64,000 bases of DNA from contig NZ_JARJHT010000002.1 of the NCBI RefSeq assembly GCF_029269745.1, positions 620,001-684,000 on the forward strand. Reading direction: 5' to 3'. The notes under the pieces were generated by a model. The model saw only the letters and a list, made by a program, of their open reading frames with translations, had not been told where the DNA came from and ran no database searches. The DNA is from Polluticoccus soli (GTDB lineage Bacteria; Bacteroidota; Bacteroidia; Chitinophagales; Chitinophagaceae). The translations under genes were made by a program, and so were the position numbers. Positions 1-8,055 of the stretch are shown piece by piece; the first letter of the stretch is position 1, and each line of letters opens with the position of its first letter.

Positions 1-371
1 TGAAGGAAAGTAGTGTGGTGAATAACTTCGTAGTTTCCACCTAGAGGGGGGTATTCGTTCTTGATAATGTTAAAGCAATGCGGGCAAGCTGTAACTATTT
101 TCTTTACTTCATATCCATTCAATGTCTGGATATTGTTGTAAGCCATCATCTGGAAAAGAAACTCGTTGCCTGCACGACGAGCAGGGTCGCCGGTACACAT
201 TTCTTCCTTACCAAGGATAGCAAATTTTACACCCACCTTGTCGAGTATCTGGGCAAAAGCTTTTGTTATCCTTTGCGCCCTTTGGTCAAAGCTGCCCGCG
301 CATCCAACCCAAAACAATACTTCGGGAGTTTCGCCGTTAGCCATATACTCGGCCATCGATTTTATATGCAT
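1..371 (-). CDS. (Fe-S)-binding CCG-domain protein (HdrB/GlcF-like), truncated by window edge
   Basis: The 5' part of a minus-strand gene that runs off the left edge. The translation starts MHIKSMAEYMANGE and contains VGCAGSFDQRAQRI, then MCTGDPARRAGNEF and ACPHCFNIIKNEYP, followed by GGNYEVIHHTTFL. These are the cysteine-rich CCG motifs of heterodisulfide-reductase subunit B-like and lactate/glycolate oxidase-type Fe-S proteins. It lies 22 bases downstream of the membrane ferredoxin gene on the same strand, so the two probably form an HdrB/HdrC-like electron-transfer pair. The electron donor and acceptor cannot be read from the sequence. The ATG at 371 was chosen because it is the first one after the upstream stop; no Shine-Dalgarno is visible, as is normal for this phylum. 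Confidence 0.85.
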   Translation of the reverse strand, partial: MHIKSMAEYMANGETPEVLFWVGCAGSFDQRAQRITKAFAQILDKVGVKFAILGKEEMCTGDPARRAGNEFLFQMMAYNNIQTLNGYEVKKIVTACPHCFNIIKNEYPPLGGNYEVIHHTTFL

Positions 372-393
372 GTTTTTGAATTCTAAAAGTTGA

Positions 394-1731
394 TTAAGCT
401 TGTGCGTTCAATTCTTCTGCCCATTTGTCGCGTTCGTCGGGGCTAAACTTCCAGGGAGCCATGTTGTTCTCTACGTTACCGAACATGAGGTTCCATTCCT
501 GCGGACTGTTACTTTCTTCCATCACCAGATAGCGGCGAAGTTGTTGAATGATATCAAGCGGCTCTATACCCACAGGACATGCTTCAACACATGCCTGGCA
601 GGTAGTACATGCTCTCAGTTCTTCAACTGTGATATAATCATGCACAAGTGATTTGCCATCGTCCTGGAACGTCTTATTCTTGTTAATATTTTCACCCACT
701 TCTTCCAGCCTGTCGCGAGTATCCATCATTATTTTGCGTGGCGAAAGTGCTTTGCCTGTTAGGTTAGCAGGACAGGCTGCAGTACAGCGACCACACTCTG
801 TGCACGAGTAAGCATCCAATAGGTTTTTCCAGCTCAAGTCCATTATATCCTTAGCGCCAAAACGCTGCTGTACGGGCTGAGAGCCATCGGTTGGAGCAGC
901 AGGAGCCAGTTCTGGTTGCATCATATACAACACTTCATTCTGTATCTCCTTCATGTTCTTCATCTCACCCTGTGGTTTCAGGCGCATGTAGTATGCATTT
1001 GGGAAAGCCAGGATAATGTGGAAGTGTTTTGAATATGGCAGGTAGTTCATGAAGATCAGCACGCCTATAATGTGCAACCACCAACCTGTGCGCTCTATAC
1101 CGATCAATGTTTCATTCGACAAGTTCTCAAACATGCCTGTGAAATTGCTCGTGATCCAGAACTGTGAGGTAATAGTATAATGTTCGGCGCCACGGCTTTG
1201 CAGTACAAGGTCGGCTGTGTTCATGGTCAGGAATAGACTCATCAATATCACCTCAGTAATAAGGATGATATTAGCATCATTGCGAGGCCATCCATTCAGC
1301 TCCTTCAGATTAAGGCGACGCACCTTTGTGATGTTTCTCCTACCGAGGAAAATAAGACATGATACAAGCACCAATACAGCAAGTATTTCAAAAAAACCTA
1401 TTAGTACGGCATACAAAGAGCCTAGGGGTGCGGCAAACAGTCTATGATGCCCAAGTACACCATCCAGTAATATTTCAAGAATTTCGATATTGATGATAAT
1501 GAAGCCTGCATAAACCGCAAGGTGCAAAAAAGCTGGTAGCGGCTTTTTGAACATTTTTTGCTGTCCAAGTGCCAAAAGCGTCATGTTCTTCCATCGTTGG
1601 CCGGGGTTGTCGTTCAAGTCCTCATCCCGTCCCAGCAATATGTTGCGACGGATCTCGCCGACCTTTTTTGCAAATAAGAAAATGGAAACGCCCGCGAGTA
1701 TGATAAAAGCTATCTGCTGAATAAGCTGCAT
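394..1731 (-). CDS. Membrane-anchored dicluster ferredoxin (HdrC-like)
   Basis: The N-terminal half has several hydrophobic helices, starting at MQLIQQIAFIILAGVSIF. The C-terminal third carries two classical 4Fe-4S motifs, CTECGRCTAACP and CTTCQACVEACP. This layout is that of membrane Fe-S subunits that pass electrons from a quinone pool to a partner with CCG domains, and such a partner lies directly downstream. The reading frame stays open up to 1842, but the extra residues are polar, do not resemble a family N-terminus, and run towards the divergent gene at 1848. The internal ATG at 1731 is therefore preferred, giving about 445 residues. The substrate is unknown. Confidence 0.85.
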   Translation of the reverse strand: MQLIQQIAFIILAGVSIFLFAKKVGEIRRNILLGRDEDLNDNPGQRWKNMTLLALGQQKMFKKPLPAFLHLAVYAGFIIINIEILEILLDGVLGHHRLFAAPLGSLYAVLIGFFEILAVLVLVSCLIFLGRRNITKVRRLNLKELNGWPRNDANIILITEVILMSLFLTMNTADLVLQSRGAEHYTITSQFWITSNFTGMFENLSNETLIGIERTGWWLHIIGVLIFMNYLPYSKHFHIILAFPNAYYMRLKPQGEMKNMKEIQNEVLYMMQPELAPAAPTDGSQPVQQRFGAKDIMDLSWKNLLDAYSCTECGRCTAACPANLTGKALSPRKIMMDTRDRLEEVGENINKNKTFQDDGKSLVHDYITVEELRACTTCQACVEACPVGIEPLDIIQQLRRYLVMEESNSPQEWNLMFGNVENNMAPWKFSPDERDKWAEELNAQA

Positions 1732-1847
1732 GTAGGCTGTATTTGAAAGGCCGAAATTAGGTCGTTTTACCCTAAAATCATAGTTTAACACTCTGTGCTT
1801 ATAACCTTTGGCAGAAAATGAGTAGGTTTGACAAAATGCCACAGTAC

Positions 1848-2753
1848 ATGTTCAAAAAAATGATCGTGATTTTGGTTTTGTCGCTGGCCATGGGTCAGGG
1901 TAAAGCCGCAGCACAGGATCTGAAACAGCAACTGGAACTGATAGAAGACTCATTGGTAACGACCGCCGATTCAATGTACTCCGCTTTTATTCCCGACGAT
2001 AGGAGCGTGTACAATGAAAAATTCGTAAAACAGTTGGTTAGAGCGTTGAAGATAAAAGGGTCTTACGATTATCCCTTTGCCAGGCTGGCTGAAAAGATAA
2101 ACATTATCGCGCCTGAGGATAAGGCCTTCAAAATGTTTAACTGGGCAATAGCCCCTACCGATGTTACGCGCCGGTATTATGGCGCTATACAAATGCCAGG
2201 CGATGAGCTGAGGTTATTCCCGCTTGTAGATTACACTGGTGAATTAGGCAAAGGCGCTGAAGATAGCGTACTGAGAAGCGGTAAATGGTATGGTGCCTTG
2301 TATTACCGTATTATGCCACATGACATTGGCGGAGAAAAAGTGTATACTTTATTTGGTCTCAATGCATCGAGCTCCATCAGTAATAAAAAAGTGTTAGATC
2401 CCCTGACGATGACACCGACTGGCCCCGTTTTTGGCGCCCAGATATTCAATATTCGTTCGAAAAATAGGAATACCGAAAGGATCAACCGCTTCATTATTGA
2501 ATACAAAAAAGCAGTACAGGCTTCGATGAACTGGGACCCCGAGATGAACGCTATTTATTTTGACAGGCTGGTTTCGGATGTAAACGACCCCAACAGGAAA
2601 TATACTTTTGTTCCAAGCGGCCAGTACGATGGCTTTAGATGGAACAACGGCTACTGGAACTTTGTTGAAGACCTGATACCGATTGAGACACGCGAAGACG
2701 GAAACGCACCAGCTCCTGTGCCCGTAAAGGCAAAAGAGACTGGAGATAAGTAG
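1848..2753 (+). CDS. Secreted protein of unknown function
   Basis: About 301 residues beginning with a clear Sec signal peptide (MFKKMIVILVLSLAMGQG, then KAAAQ as the cleavage region). The mature part is soluble, rich in Tyr, Asp and Arg, and contains no motif I recognise. The segments RRYYGAI, KWYGALYYRIMPHD and GYWNFVEDLIPIE look like a globular periplasmic domain. Earlier in-frame ATGs at 1818 and 1836 are possible. The gene diverges from the Fe-S pair and ends 33 bases before the tRNA gene. It resembles conserved hypothetical proteins of Bacteroidota; no function is proposed. Confidence 0.7.
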   Translation: MFKKMIVILVLSLAMGQGKAAAQDLKQQLELIEDSLVTTADSMYSAFIPDDRSVYNEKFVKQLVRALKIKGSYDYPFARLAEKINIIAPEDKAFKMFNWAIAPTDVTRRYYGAIQMPGDELRLFPLVDYTGELGKGAEDSVLRSGKWYGALYYRIMPHDIGGEKVYTLFGLNASSSISNKKVLDPLTMTPTGPVFGAQIFNIRSKNRNTERINRFIIEYKKAVQASMNWDPEMNAIYFDRLVSDVNDPNRKYTFVPSGQYDGFRWNNGYWNFVEDLIPIETREDGNAPAPVPVKAKETGDK

Positions 2754-2771
2754 AATTTGCCACATTTTAAT

Positions 2772-2779
2772 TAGCTTTG
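2772..2779 (+). promoter_or_regulatory. Candidate Bacteroidota -7 box for tRNA-Arg
   Basis: TAGCTTTG matches the TAnnTTTG -7 consensus and ends 7 bases before the mature tRNA 5' end. No convincing -33 TTTG is seen at the usual spacing, so this rests on the -7 element alone. Confidence 0.4.
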
Positions 2780-2786
2780 CGCTCCC

Positions 2787-2860
<74 letters not shown>

Positions 2861-2963
2861 CTTAGACAAGGATTACAGAAAGATAATCCTTACTTGGATT
2901 AACCTGGGATTCTCTGATTATGAGCCTTATATGAGTAGCATTTCAGAGCTGTCCGTTAATAAG

Positions 2964-2987
2964 CAAGCCCCCAGGAATGAGGGCTTG
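2964..2987. terminator. Weak hairpin downstream of tRNA-Arg
   Basis: CAAGCCC and GGGCTTG form a 7-bp stem around a 10-base loop about 100 bases after the tRNA. There is no U-run on either strand, so it is only a possible terminator or processing hairpin. Confidence 0.35.
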
Positions 2988-3012
2988 TTGCCGTGCCAAA
3001 ATTATTGGCATT

Positions 3013-3036
3013 GGTTTGCTGTTGAAACAGCAAACC
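3013..3036. repeat. 9-bp inverted repeat downstream of the SulP gene
   Basis: GGTTTGCTG and CAGCAAACC form a perfect stem around TTGAAA. It lies in the 256-base gap between the tRNA and the convergent SulP gene and could end the SulP transcript, though no U-tract follows. Nothing else is recognisable in this gap. Confidence 0.4.
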
Positions 3037-3116
3037 CCTATGTGGGCTACGTAAACGGTTGATGTCTTCGCAGATTTTCCTTAACCAGTGAGCCAGATGT
3101 TACACGTCTCCGCGTT

Positions 3117-4754
3117 TTACTTGTTCATTATTACTTTACTCCGTTCAATCGCCTGGGTAAACGTACCAGTGACATTTGCTTTGCCGATCGCAAATAGTAA
3201 TCGGGTAGCTTTCAGTTCATTCCTGATCTCATCGCTGTGTACCTCCGACAAGATCAACTTAGTCTTATGCCTTACAGCATCTTTATGAATGTCGCTGAGT
3301 ATTTTTAAGCCTGTTGCATCGATATTAGGTACTTGCCGCATCCGTATGATCAATACACTGGCAGGTTTCTCCAGAAGTTTCATTGCTTCTTTGAACTTGT
3401 AGGCCGCGCCAAAGAATAACGGACCGGCGATCTCAAACACTTCCACGTCCCGGGGAATTGACGCCAGGTCGGTTTGGTCTTTATCTTCCTCCGTTTTTGA
3501 TAAGACAGTTACGTTGCTGCTCTTGATCATATGGCGTAAGAAAAGAAAGGCTGCCAGTACCATTCCTATTTCAATGGCTACTGTGAGGTCAACAAGTACT
3601 GTAAGCACGAATGTGACCAGCAGTACAAGACGGTCACTCTTGGGGCCTTTCAGAAAGGAAATAAAATTCTCCCATTCGCTCATGTTGTAAGCTACTACAA
3701 CCAATATTCCCGCAAGGGTAGCCATAGGTATGAGTGTAGCGTATTTTCCGGCGAACAACATGATCATTGCGAGCGAGATGGCGTGAACCATGCCTGCGAT
3801 GGGCGTGCGTCCTCCGTTTTTTACATTGGTTGCCGTGCGGGCGATAGCGCCGGTCGCAGGGATGCCGCCAAAGATAGAGGAGCCTATGTTGGCCGCACCT
3901 TGGGCTACTAATTCGATATTGGATTTATGATTTCCTCCTATCATGCCGTCTGCTACAACTGCCGAGAGTAGGGATTCAATGCCACCAAGTAAGGCTATCG
4001 TGAAAGCAGGTTGGATGAGCTGTTTAATGGTTGCATAATCGATATGAGGCAAGGAGGGTTTCGGCAACAGGGAAGGGATCGCTCCAAATCGACTCCCAAT
4101 GGTTTCTACGGGCAATTGCAACCACTGCACGGCAATAGTTGTCAGAACCAATGCTATCAGCGATCCCGGTATTTTCCGCGAAAATCTTGGCGAGAGCATT
4201 ATCATTGCAGCAGTGGTGATAGAAATGAGTAGTGAATATGGATTTACCGTATGAACGTTCTCTGCGTAGCTTGTCCACTTGTCAATGAACTCTACCGGGA
4301 CTGCTTTTATTTTCAGTCCTAAAAAGTCTTTTACCTGTGATGCGAAGATTATCAGGGCAATTCCGCTTGTAAATCCCGTAATCAACGGATATGGAAGGTA
4401 TTTAATGACAGAGCCAAGGCGCGCCAGGCCCATCATAATTAGCATGATGCCTGCCATAAACGTGGCGATCACCAGGCCGTTGAAGCCATGTACCTGCACT
4501 ATACCATAAACAACCACGATAAATGCACCGGTGGGGCCACCTATTTGCACCCTGCTGCCGCCAAATGCTGAAATGATAAAACCTGCGATGACTGCCGTGT
4601 ATAAACCTTTCTCGGGAGAAACCCCGGATGCGATGGAGAATGCAATTGCCAGCGGCAAGGCTACGATAGCAACGACCAGGCCTGCCAGCACATCTCTACC
4701 CAACTGCTGTTGGTTGTAAGTTTTTAAAGTGCTAAACAGTTTTGGAGTGAACAT
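3117..4754 (-). CDS. SulP-family inorganic anion transporter with STAS domain
   Basis: 545 residues. The N-terminal motif LAGLVVAIVALPLAIAFSIA and the following IGGPTGAFIVVVYGIV are hallmarks of the SulP (SLC26) transport domain, with about 10-12 helices up to residue 420. A cytoplasmic STAS domain follows (DVEVFEIAGPLFFGAAYKF, then NIDATGLKILSDIHKDA). Family members move sulfate, bicarbonate or other anions, often with Na+ or H+. The substrate cannot be assigned from sequence. The gene lies 4 bases downstream of the PhnA-like gene on the same strand, so the two are probably co-transcribed. Confidence 0.93.
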   Translation of the reverse strand: MFTPKLFSTLKTYNQQQLGRDVLAGLVVAIVALPLAIAFSIASGVSPEKGLYTAVIAGFIISAFGGSRVQIGGPTGAFIVVVYGIVQVHGFNGLVIATFMAGIMLIMMGLARLGSVIKYLPYPLITGFTSGIALIIFASQVKDFLGLKIKAVPVEFIDKWTSYAENVHTVNPYSLLISITTAAMIMLSPRFSRKIPGSLIALVLTTIAVQWLQLPVETIGSRFGAIPSLLPKPSLPHIDYATIKQLIQPAFTIALLGGIESLLSAVVADGMIGGNHKSNIELVAQGAANIGSSIFGGIPATGAIARTATNVKNGGRTPIAGMVHAISLAMIMLFAGKYATLIPMATLAGILVVVAYNMSEWENFISFLKGPKSDRLVLLVTFVLTVLVDLTVAIEIGMVLAAFLFLRHMIKSSNVTVLSKTEEDKDQTDLASIPRDVEVFEIAGPLFFGAAYKFKEAMKLLEKPASVLIIRMRQVPNIDATGLKILSDIHKDAVRHKTKLILSEVHSDEIRNELKATRLLFAIGKANVTGTFTQAIERSKVIMNK

Positions 4755-4758
4755 GCAA

Positions 4759-5322
4759 TCAAGATTTTCGAACGTACTTTGTTAGTATAACAATGGTTTG
4801 CTCGTTTATTTTTCCTTCGATCTGGTCGGTGTTATCAGGTACCAGCTTGATTTTTCTTACGATCGCTCCCTTTGGCGCCATAAAATTTGCTCCCTTTACA
4901 TTCAGGCCTTGTATAAGAACGATGGTATCCCCGTTGTTTAATTCGGTGCCATTGCTATCTCTGTGTACAGGTGATACCTCGAAAGCGTTTAGTCCCCATT
5001 GAACCACAGTTTCATCCAAATCAACGGAACTCATGATTTCACTTGCCCATTCTTCAGCTTTGTGCTTGTAGAGCAGCCTGTAGCTTAATGCCTGAACACT
5101 TGGTTCCGTGTTCCAAATACTGCCAGCCAGGCAATGCCAATCCATCGCCATATTTTCATTGTCAATTGCCGATGCGCAGGTGTTGCAAAGTGCTACCTCG
5201 TTTTCTATTACGTCATTGTTTCGTGGGCTGACCGCGTAGGCTAATGCAGCAGTTTCTGTATTGCACAATTCACAAATGTCGTTGCAGCGTTGTCTCAATT
5301 TATCGCTGATGGTCGTACTCAT
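4759..5322 (-). CDS. PhnA/YjdM-like zinc-ribbon protein
   Basis: 187 residues. The N-terminus has a CxxC pair (CELCNTE) and a second one (CNTCASAI), forming a likely zinc ribbon. The C-terminal PhnA domain follows, with the small beta-barrel motif DSNGTELNNGDTIVLIQGL and KGAIVRKIKLV. Despite the historical name, this family is not a phosphonate hydrolase and its molecular role is not settled. It is the first gene of a likely two-gene unit with the SulP transporter. Confidence 0.85.
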   Translation of the reverse strand: MSTTISDKLRQRCNDICELCNTETAALAYAVSPRNNDVIENEVALCNTCASAIDNENMAMDWHCLAGSIWNTEPSVQALSYRLLYKHKAEEWASEIMSSVDLDETVVQWGLNAFEVSPVHRDSNGTELNNGDTIVLIQGLNVKGANFMAPKGAIVRKIKLVPDNTDQIEGKINEQTIVILTKYVRKS

Positions 5323-5362
5323 ATCTTTTATCGTTTTATTCCCATTCGTCGTGGCTATCTGA

Positions 5363-6016
5363 TCAAGCTTTTACCCAGAACTTTAACAGGTCGTTCATCA
5401 TACAATCTGCGAGGTGATAACTTGGGGGAAGTTCGTCTTCGAGGCTGTGATAAGTTACCAACCGTGTGCCTGGCGACCTTGCGTCTAATTGACGGTATAG
5501 GTAACGGTTATAATAATTAAATAGTTCGCCGGAGTATTCTATGCTATCATCTATTTTATCGGTGCCGTCAAGGTTTTCATAGAATGAGTTGTAGAAGTAG
5601 AAATGGTCGTAATCTTTGAAGTCTATTTGTGTGAAGTTGCCGTGAATAAAAGACACATTTTCGAGTCCGAGAGATTCCCTTGCTTTGTCAGCGTAATGGA
5701 CCAGGCGCTTTCTTTGTTCTATTCCGAAAAACAACGCGTGTGGTGCAAAATGCGCGGCTGATAAGCAGAATTTGCCGACGCCGCTGCCGATGTCGAGAAT
5801 GCGAACCTGGTTGCCTGTCGCCAAAAACTCGGCAGCTCTTTTGGCGACTATCAAAGGTGTCCAGTGCCGTTCCGTCAATGCGGCGATAGATGGTGGGTAC
5901 TGTTCATTGAACCATTGGTCTGAAAGAAGGCTGTTTGTTGCACCCGGTTGCAGAAACCTTGACGGCATGACCTTTCGTTTATAGATGATCGTATTGTTTT
6001 GTCTTCTTCTCACCAT
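5363..6016 (-). CDS. Class I SAM-dependent methyltransferase
   Basis: 217 residues. Motif I is visible as ILDIGSGVGKFCLSAA, the acidic residue of motif II follows in FFGIEQRKRLVHYA, and YDHFYFYNSFYEN fits motif IV. A start at the internal ATG of MPSRFLQPG (about residue 17) is also plausible. The substrate is not identifiable. It is separated by about 100 bases from the GcvH-like gene upstream and by 40 from the PhnA-like gene downstream. Confidence 0.8.
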   Translation of the reverse strand: MVRRRQNNTIIYKRKVMPSRFLQPGATNSLLSDQWFNEQYPPSIAALTERHWTPLIVAKRAAEFLATGNQVRILDIGSGVGKFCLSAAHFAPHALFFGIEQRKRLVHYADKARESLGLENVSFIHGNFTQIDFKDYDHFYFYNSFYENLDGTDKIDDSIEYSGELFNYYNRYLYRQLDARSPGTRLVTYHSLEDELPPSYHLADCMMNDLLKFWVKA

Positions 6017-6124
6017 ATTCTTTTGTACTAAAACTTTTTACGGTCGGGGTGTAGCATTATAACTCTTATCTGGAGATAGTTCGAAAATGTTCAGCCAGGG
6101 ATTTCATTTTGATCATAACTGCGA

Positions 6125-6562
6125 TCAAATGCTTGTTTTCATTCGGGTTTGTTTCTTCGAGTATTCACTTTCATCCAGTAATTCTGCGGCTGCGTACGGC
6201 AATAATGGCTGAATTTTGATTATCCAGCCGCTTGTTTGGGCACTCTGTAGCAGAGTATTTGGTGAACTAATAAGGGCTTGATTGCTCTCTATGAACCGGC
6301 CGCCCACCGGCATGTGTACCGGAATGCTATAATCTTCAGAGATAATATTGGCAACTAAGTCACCTTGTTTGCCATCCCTGGCAGGTATGACCAACTCAAT
6401 TTTTTGTATGTCGGTTATCCCGATGAGCTTGAAGTCGCAAACTCCGACGTAAGCTGTGGAGTCATCAAATCTGATCCATTCATAATCCTTTGTAAAGTAG
6501 CAGGTAGTCAGCTGGGCTTCATCAAGTAGCATAGGCGGCAAAATTACAAGTAGCTTGTCCAC
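6125..6562 (-). CDS. GcvH-like protein without the lipoyl lysine
   Basis: 145 residues. The pattern CYFTKDYEWIRFDDSTAYVG, VCDFKLIGITDIQKIEL and SGWIIKIQPLLP follows glycine-cleavage H protein (HEWxR...VGITDxAQxxLGDI...GWLIKI). In true H proteins the lipoylated lysine lies in an ESVKAAS-type turn before the final SPVSG strand. Here that turn reads ISEDYSIPVHMPVGG, and the lysine position is Asp77 by my alignment, so it should not carry lipoate. No gcvT or gcvP is nearby. It faces away from a Crp-family regulator 68 bases away. The role is unknown; a scaffold or redox-linked adaptor is possible. Confidence 0.65.
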   Translation of the reverse strand: MDKLLVILPPMLLDEAQLTTCYFTKDYEWIRFDDSTAYVGVCDFKLIGITDIQKIELVIPARDGKQGDLVANIISEDYSIPVHMPVGGRFIESNQALISSPNTLLQSAQTSGWIIKIQPLLPYAAAELLDESEYSKKQTRMKTSI

Positions 6563-6630
6563 CGGTTTTTGCGTTTTATCACATTTGATTTAATTCCAGC
6601 GCTTTTTAATATTCTTTACTTTTGATCCAT

Positions 6631-7338
6631 ATGAGCCTGAAAGGAATTTTTCCGATAGACAGATGGGACTTTAATTCTCAGAAGATACTTGCGGATCTAA
6701 GCGATAAAGACTGGGACAATTTGATGGCTCATGCAAGAAAGGAGAAATATAAAAAAGGTCAGATCGTTTTCAGGGAAGGGGCTCAGCCCACAAGTATTTT
6801 TTATATCCACACCGGAACGGTAAAGAAGTATAAGATAGATAACGACGGGAAGGAACACATTGTTTATGTTGCCAGTGCCGGGGAACTTATAGGGTATCAT
6901 GCCGCTTTGGCAGATGAAGTTTATCCTGATGCAGCTGCTGCACTGGAAGACAGTGTTGTCGATGTTATCCCGGTAGCAGATTTTCTTTCGACACTTGATC
7001 GTTCCCCGGCATTTTCAAGAAAACTTTTGAAGACGCTTAGCCATGAGTTTGCCGTATATATAAACAATTTATCAGTCTTTGCTCAAAGGCCGGTAAGAGA
7101 AAGGGTAGCGATAGCCTTGATCGTTTTGAGGGAAAAGTATAAACAAGGGGTCAAACCAGGAGCTCCTGTTATGATAAGCATATCCAGGGATGACATTGCT
7201 AATATGGCTGGAACGACCCGCGAGAACGTAGCGAGATTCCTCACGGAGTTCAAGCAAGAGAAGATAATAGATACCATAGGAAGGAAGATATTGATAACTA
7301 ACGTCCGAAAATTGGCAGAGGTATCAAATTACTCGTGA
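6631..7338 (+). CDS. Crp/Fnr-family transcription regulator (no N-terminal cysteines)
   Basis: 235 residues. The cyclic-nucleotide-binding-like beta barrel covers about residues 30-145 (KKGQIVFREGAQPTSIFYIH, then GELIGYHAAL). A long dimerisation helix follows, and the winged helix-turn-helix is ISRDDIANMAGTTRENVARF with RKILI as the wing. There is no cysteine set at the N-terminus, so an Fe-S cofactor is unlikely; haem or a small ligand is possible. The ATG at 6631 was chosen over a TTG three codons earlier. A CRP-like dyad overlaps its stop codon and precedes the DUF983 gene. Confidence 0.9.
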   Translation: MSLKGIFPIDRWDFNSQKILADLSDKDWDNLMAHARKEKYKKGQIVFREGAQPTSIFYIHTGTVKKYKIDNDGKEHIVYVASAGELIGYHAALADEVYPDAAAALEDSVVDVIPVADFLSTLDRSPAFSRKLLKTLSHEFAVYINNLSVFAQRPVRERVAIALIVLREKYKQGVKPGAPVMISISRDDIANMAGTTRENVARFLTEFKQEKIIDTIGRKILITNVRKLAEVSNYS

Positions 7339-7355
7339 TGTGATAAATGTCACAT
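7338..7355. promoter_or_regulatory. CRP-like palindrome between regulator and DUF983 gene
   Basis: ATGTGA-TAAATG-TCACAT is a perfect 6-bp-arm dyad with the classical TGTGA-N6-TCACA layout. It lies about 37 bases before the DUF983 start and could be bound by the regulator encoded just upstream. Its spacing differs from the N4 dyads found in the nitrogen-oxide island. Confidence 0.5.
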
Positions 7356-7391
7356 TTGCATCGCTCTATGTTCGTATTTTTATTCAAAAAC

Positions 7392-7763
7392 ATGCAGCAC
7401 CGCAACTCCTTCATTCTGCCAGATATTTTGAATGGTAAATGCCCAAAGTGCAGAAGGGGGAATATTTATTTAAACAAGGGCGTTTTCCCTTTAGGTGGCT
7501 CGCTCAAAACAGTTGATCATTGTCCTGATTGCAGGCAAAAGATAAATGTAAGCGATAATGCTCCCGGTATAAACTATGCGCTAAGTGTCGTTGTCTACTT
7601 TTTCGGATTTGTCTTGTATGCCTGCATCTGGGGAATAACTTATAAGGACAATAGCTTTATCACCTCGTTTTTATTTTCAACAGCAATTGTTGTTTTGTTG
7701 CAACCCTGGTTGATGCGACTGTCCAAAACCATTTACATCTATTTATTCACTAAGTTCGGGTAG
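7392..7763 (+). CDS. DUF983 membrane protein
   Basis: About 123 residues from the ATG at 7392. An N-terminal zinc-ribbon-like segment (GKCPKCRRGNIY, then HCPDCRQKINV) is followed by two hydrophobic helices (YALSVVVYFFGFVLYACIWG and a second near FLFSTAIVVLLQPWLMRL). This is the DUF983 layout, often found near respiratory-oxidase genes. Function is unproven. The frame is open from 7347, but that start overlaps the CRP-like dyad. Confidence 0.8.
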   Translation: MQHRNSFILPDILNGKCPKCRRGNIYLNKGVFPLGGSLKTVDHCPDCRQKINVSDNAPGINYALSVVVYFFGFVLYACIWGITYKDNSFITSFLFSTAIVVLLQPWLMRLSKTIYIYLFTKFG

Positions 7764-7803
7764 TGGGAACGCAGATCTTCAGAGCTGGTTACAGAGTTGA
7801 CAA

Positions 7804-8055
7804 CTACAGGTCTGCTCTCAGGTTAAACTTTTGGAGGATAGCTAATATAGCGTTTCCTTGGTAAGAGAAAACAGAGAATGCCGGAATGTCTGCCTGCAAG
7901 TTTTCGATGTTATCAAATTTCCATGCAGCAACTTCGTAAGAGTGGGGTGTTGGTTCGTCATCTGTTACAACGGTAAACACATGATTATGTTCGAATAGCG
8001 ATTGTCTCGCATTTGGAAAGAAACTTCTGTTATAGCATGTACCTCTTTTGCACAT
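7804..8055 (-). CDS. Small hypothetical protein coupled to the P-type ATPase
   Basis: 83 residues. The start codon overlaps the stop of the ATPase gene by one base (TAATG on the minus strand), which suggests translational coupling. The sequence contains an early Cys pair (MCKRGTCYN) and ends EVAAWKFDNIENLQADIP...LQKFNLRADL. I recognise no family. It may be a metal-linked accessory protein or a chance open frame; the overlap is the only support. Confidence 0.45.
   Translation of the reverse strand: MCKRGTCYNRSFFPNARQSLFEHNHVFTVVTDDEPTPHSYEVAAWKFDNIENLQADIPAFSVFSYQGNAILAILQKFNLRADL

Noticed and set aside
6106-6128. TTTGATC-N8-GATCAAA inverted repeat as a second Fnr site
   Set aside because: The spacing does not fit a Crp/Fnr dyad and it overlaps the end of the GcvH-like gene; more likely part of its 3' end.
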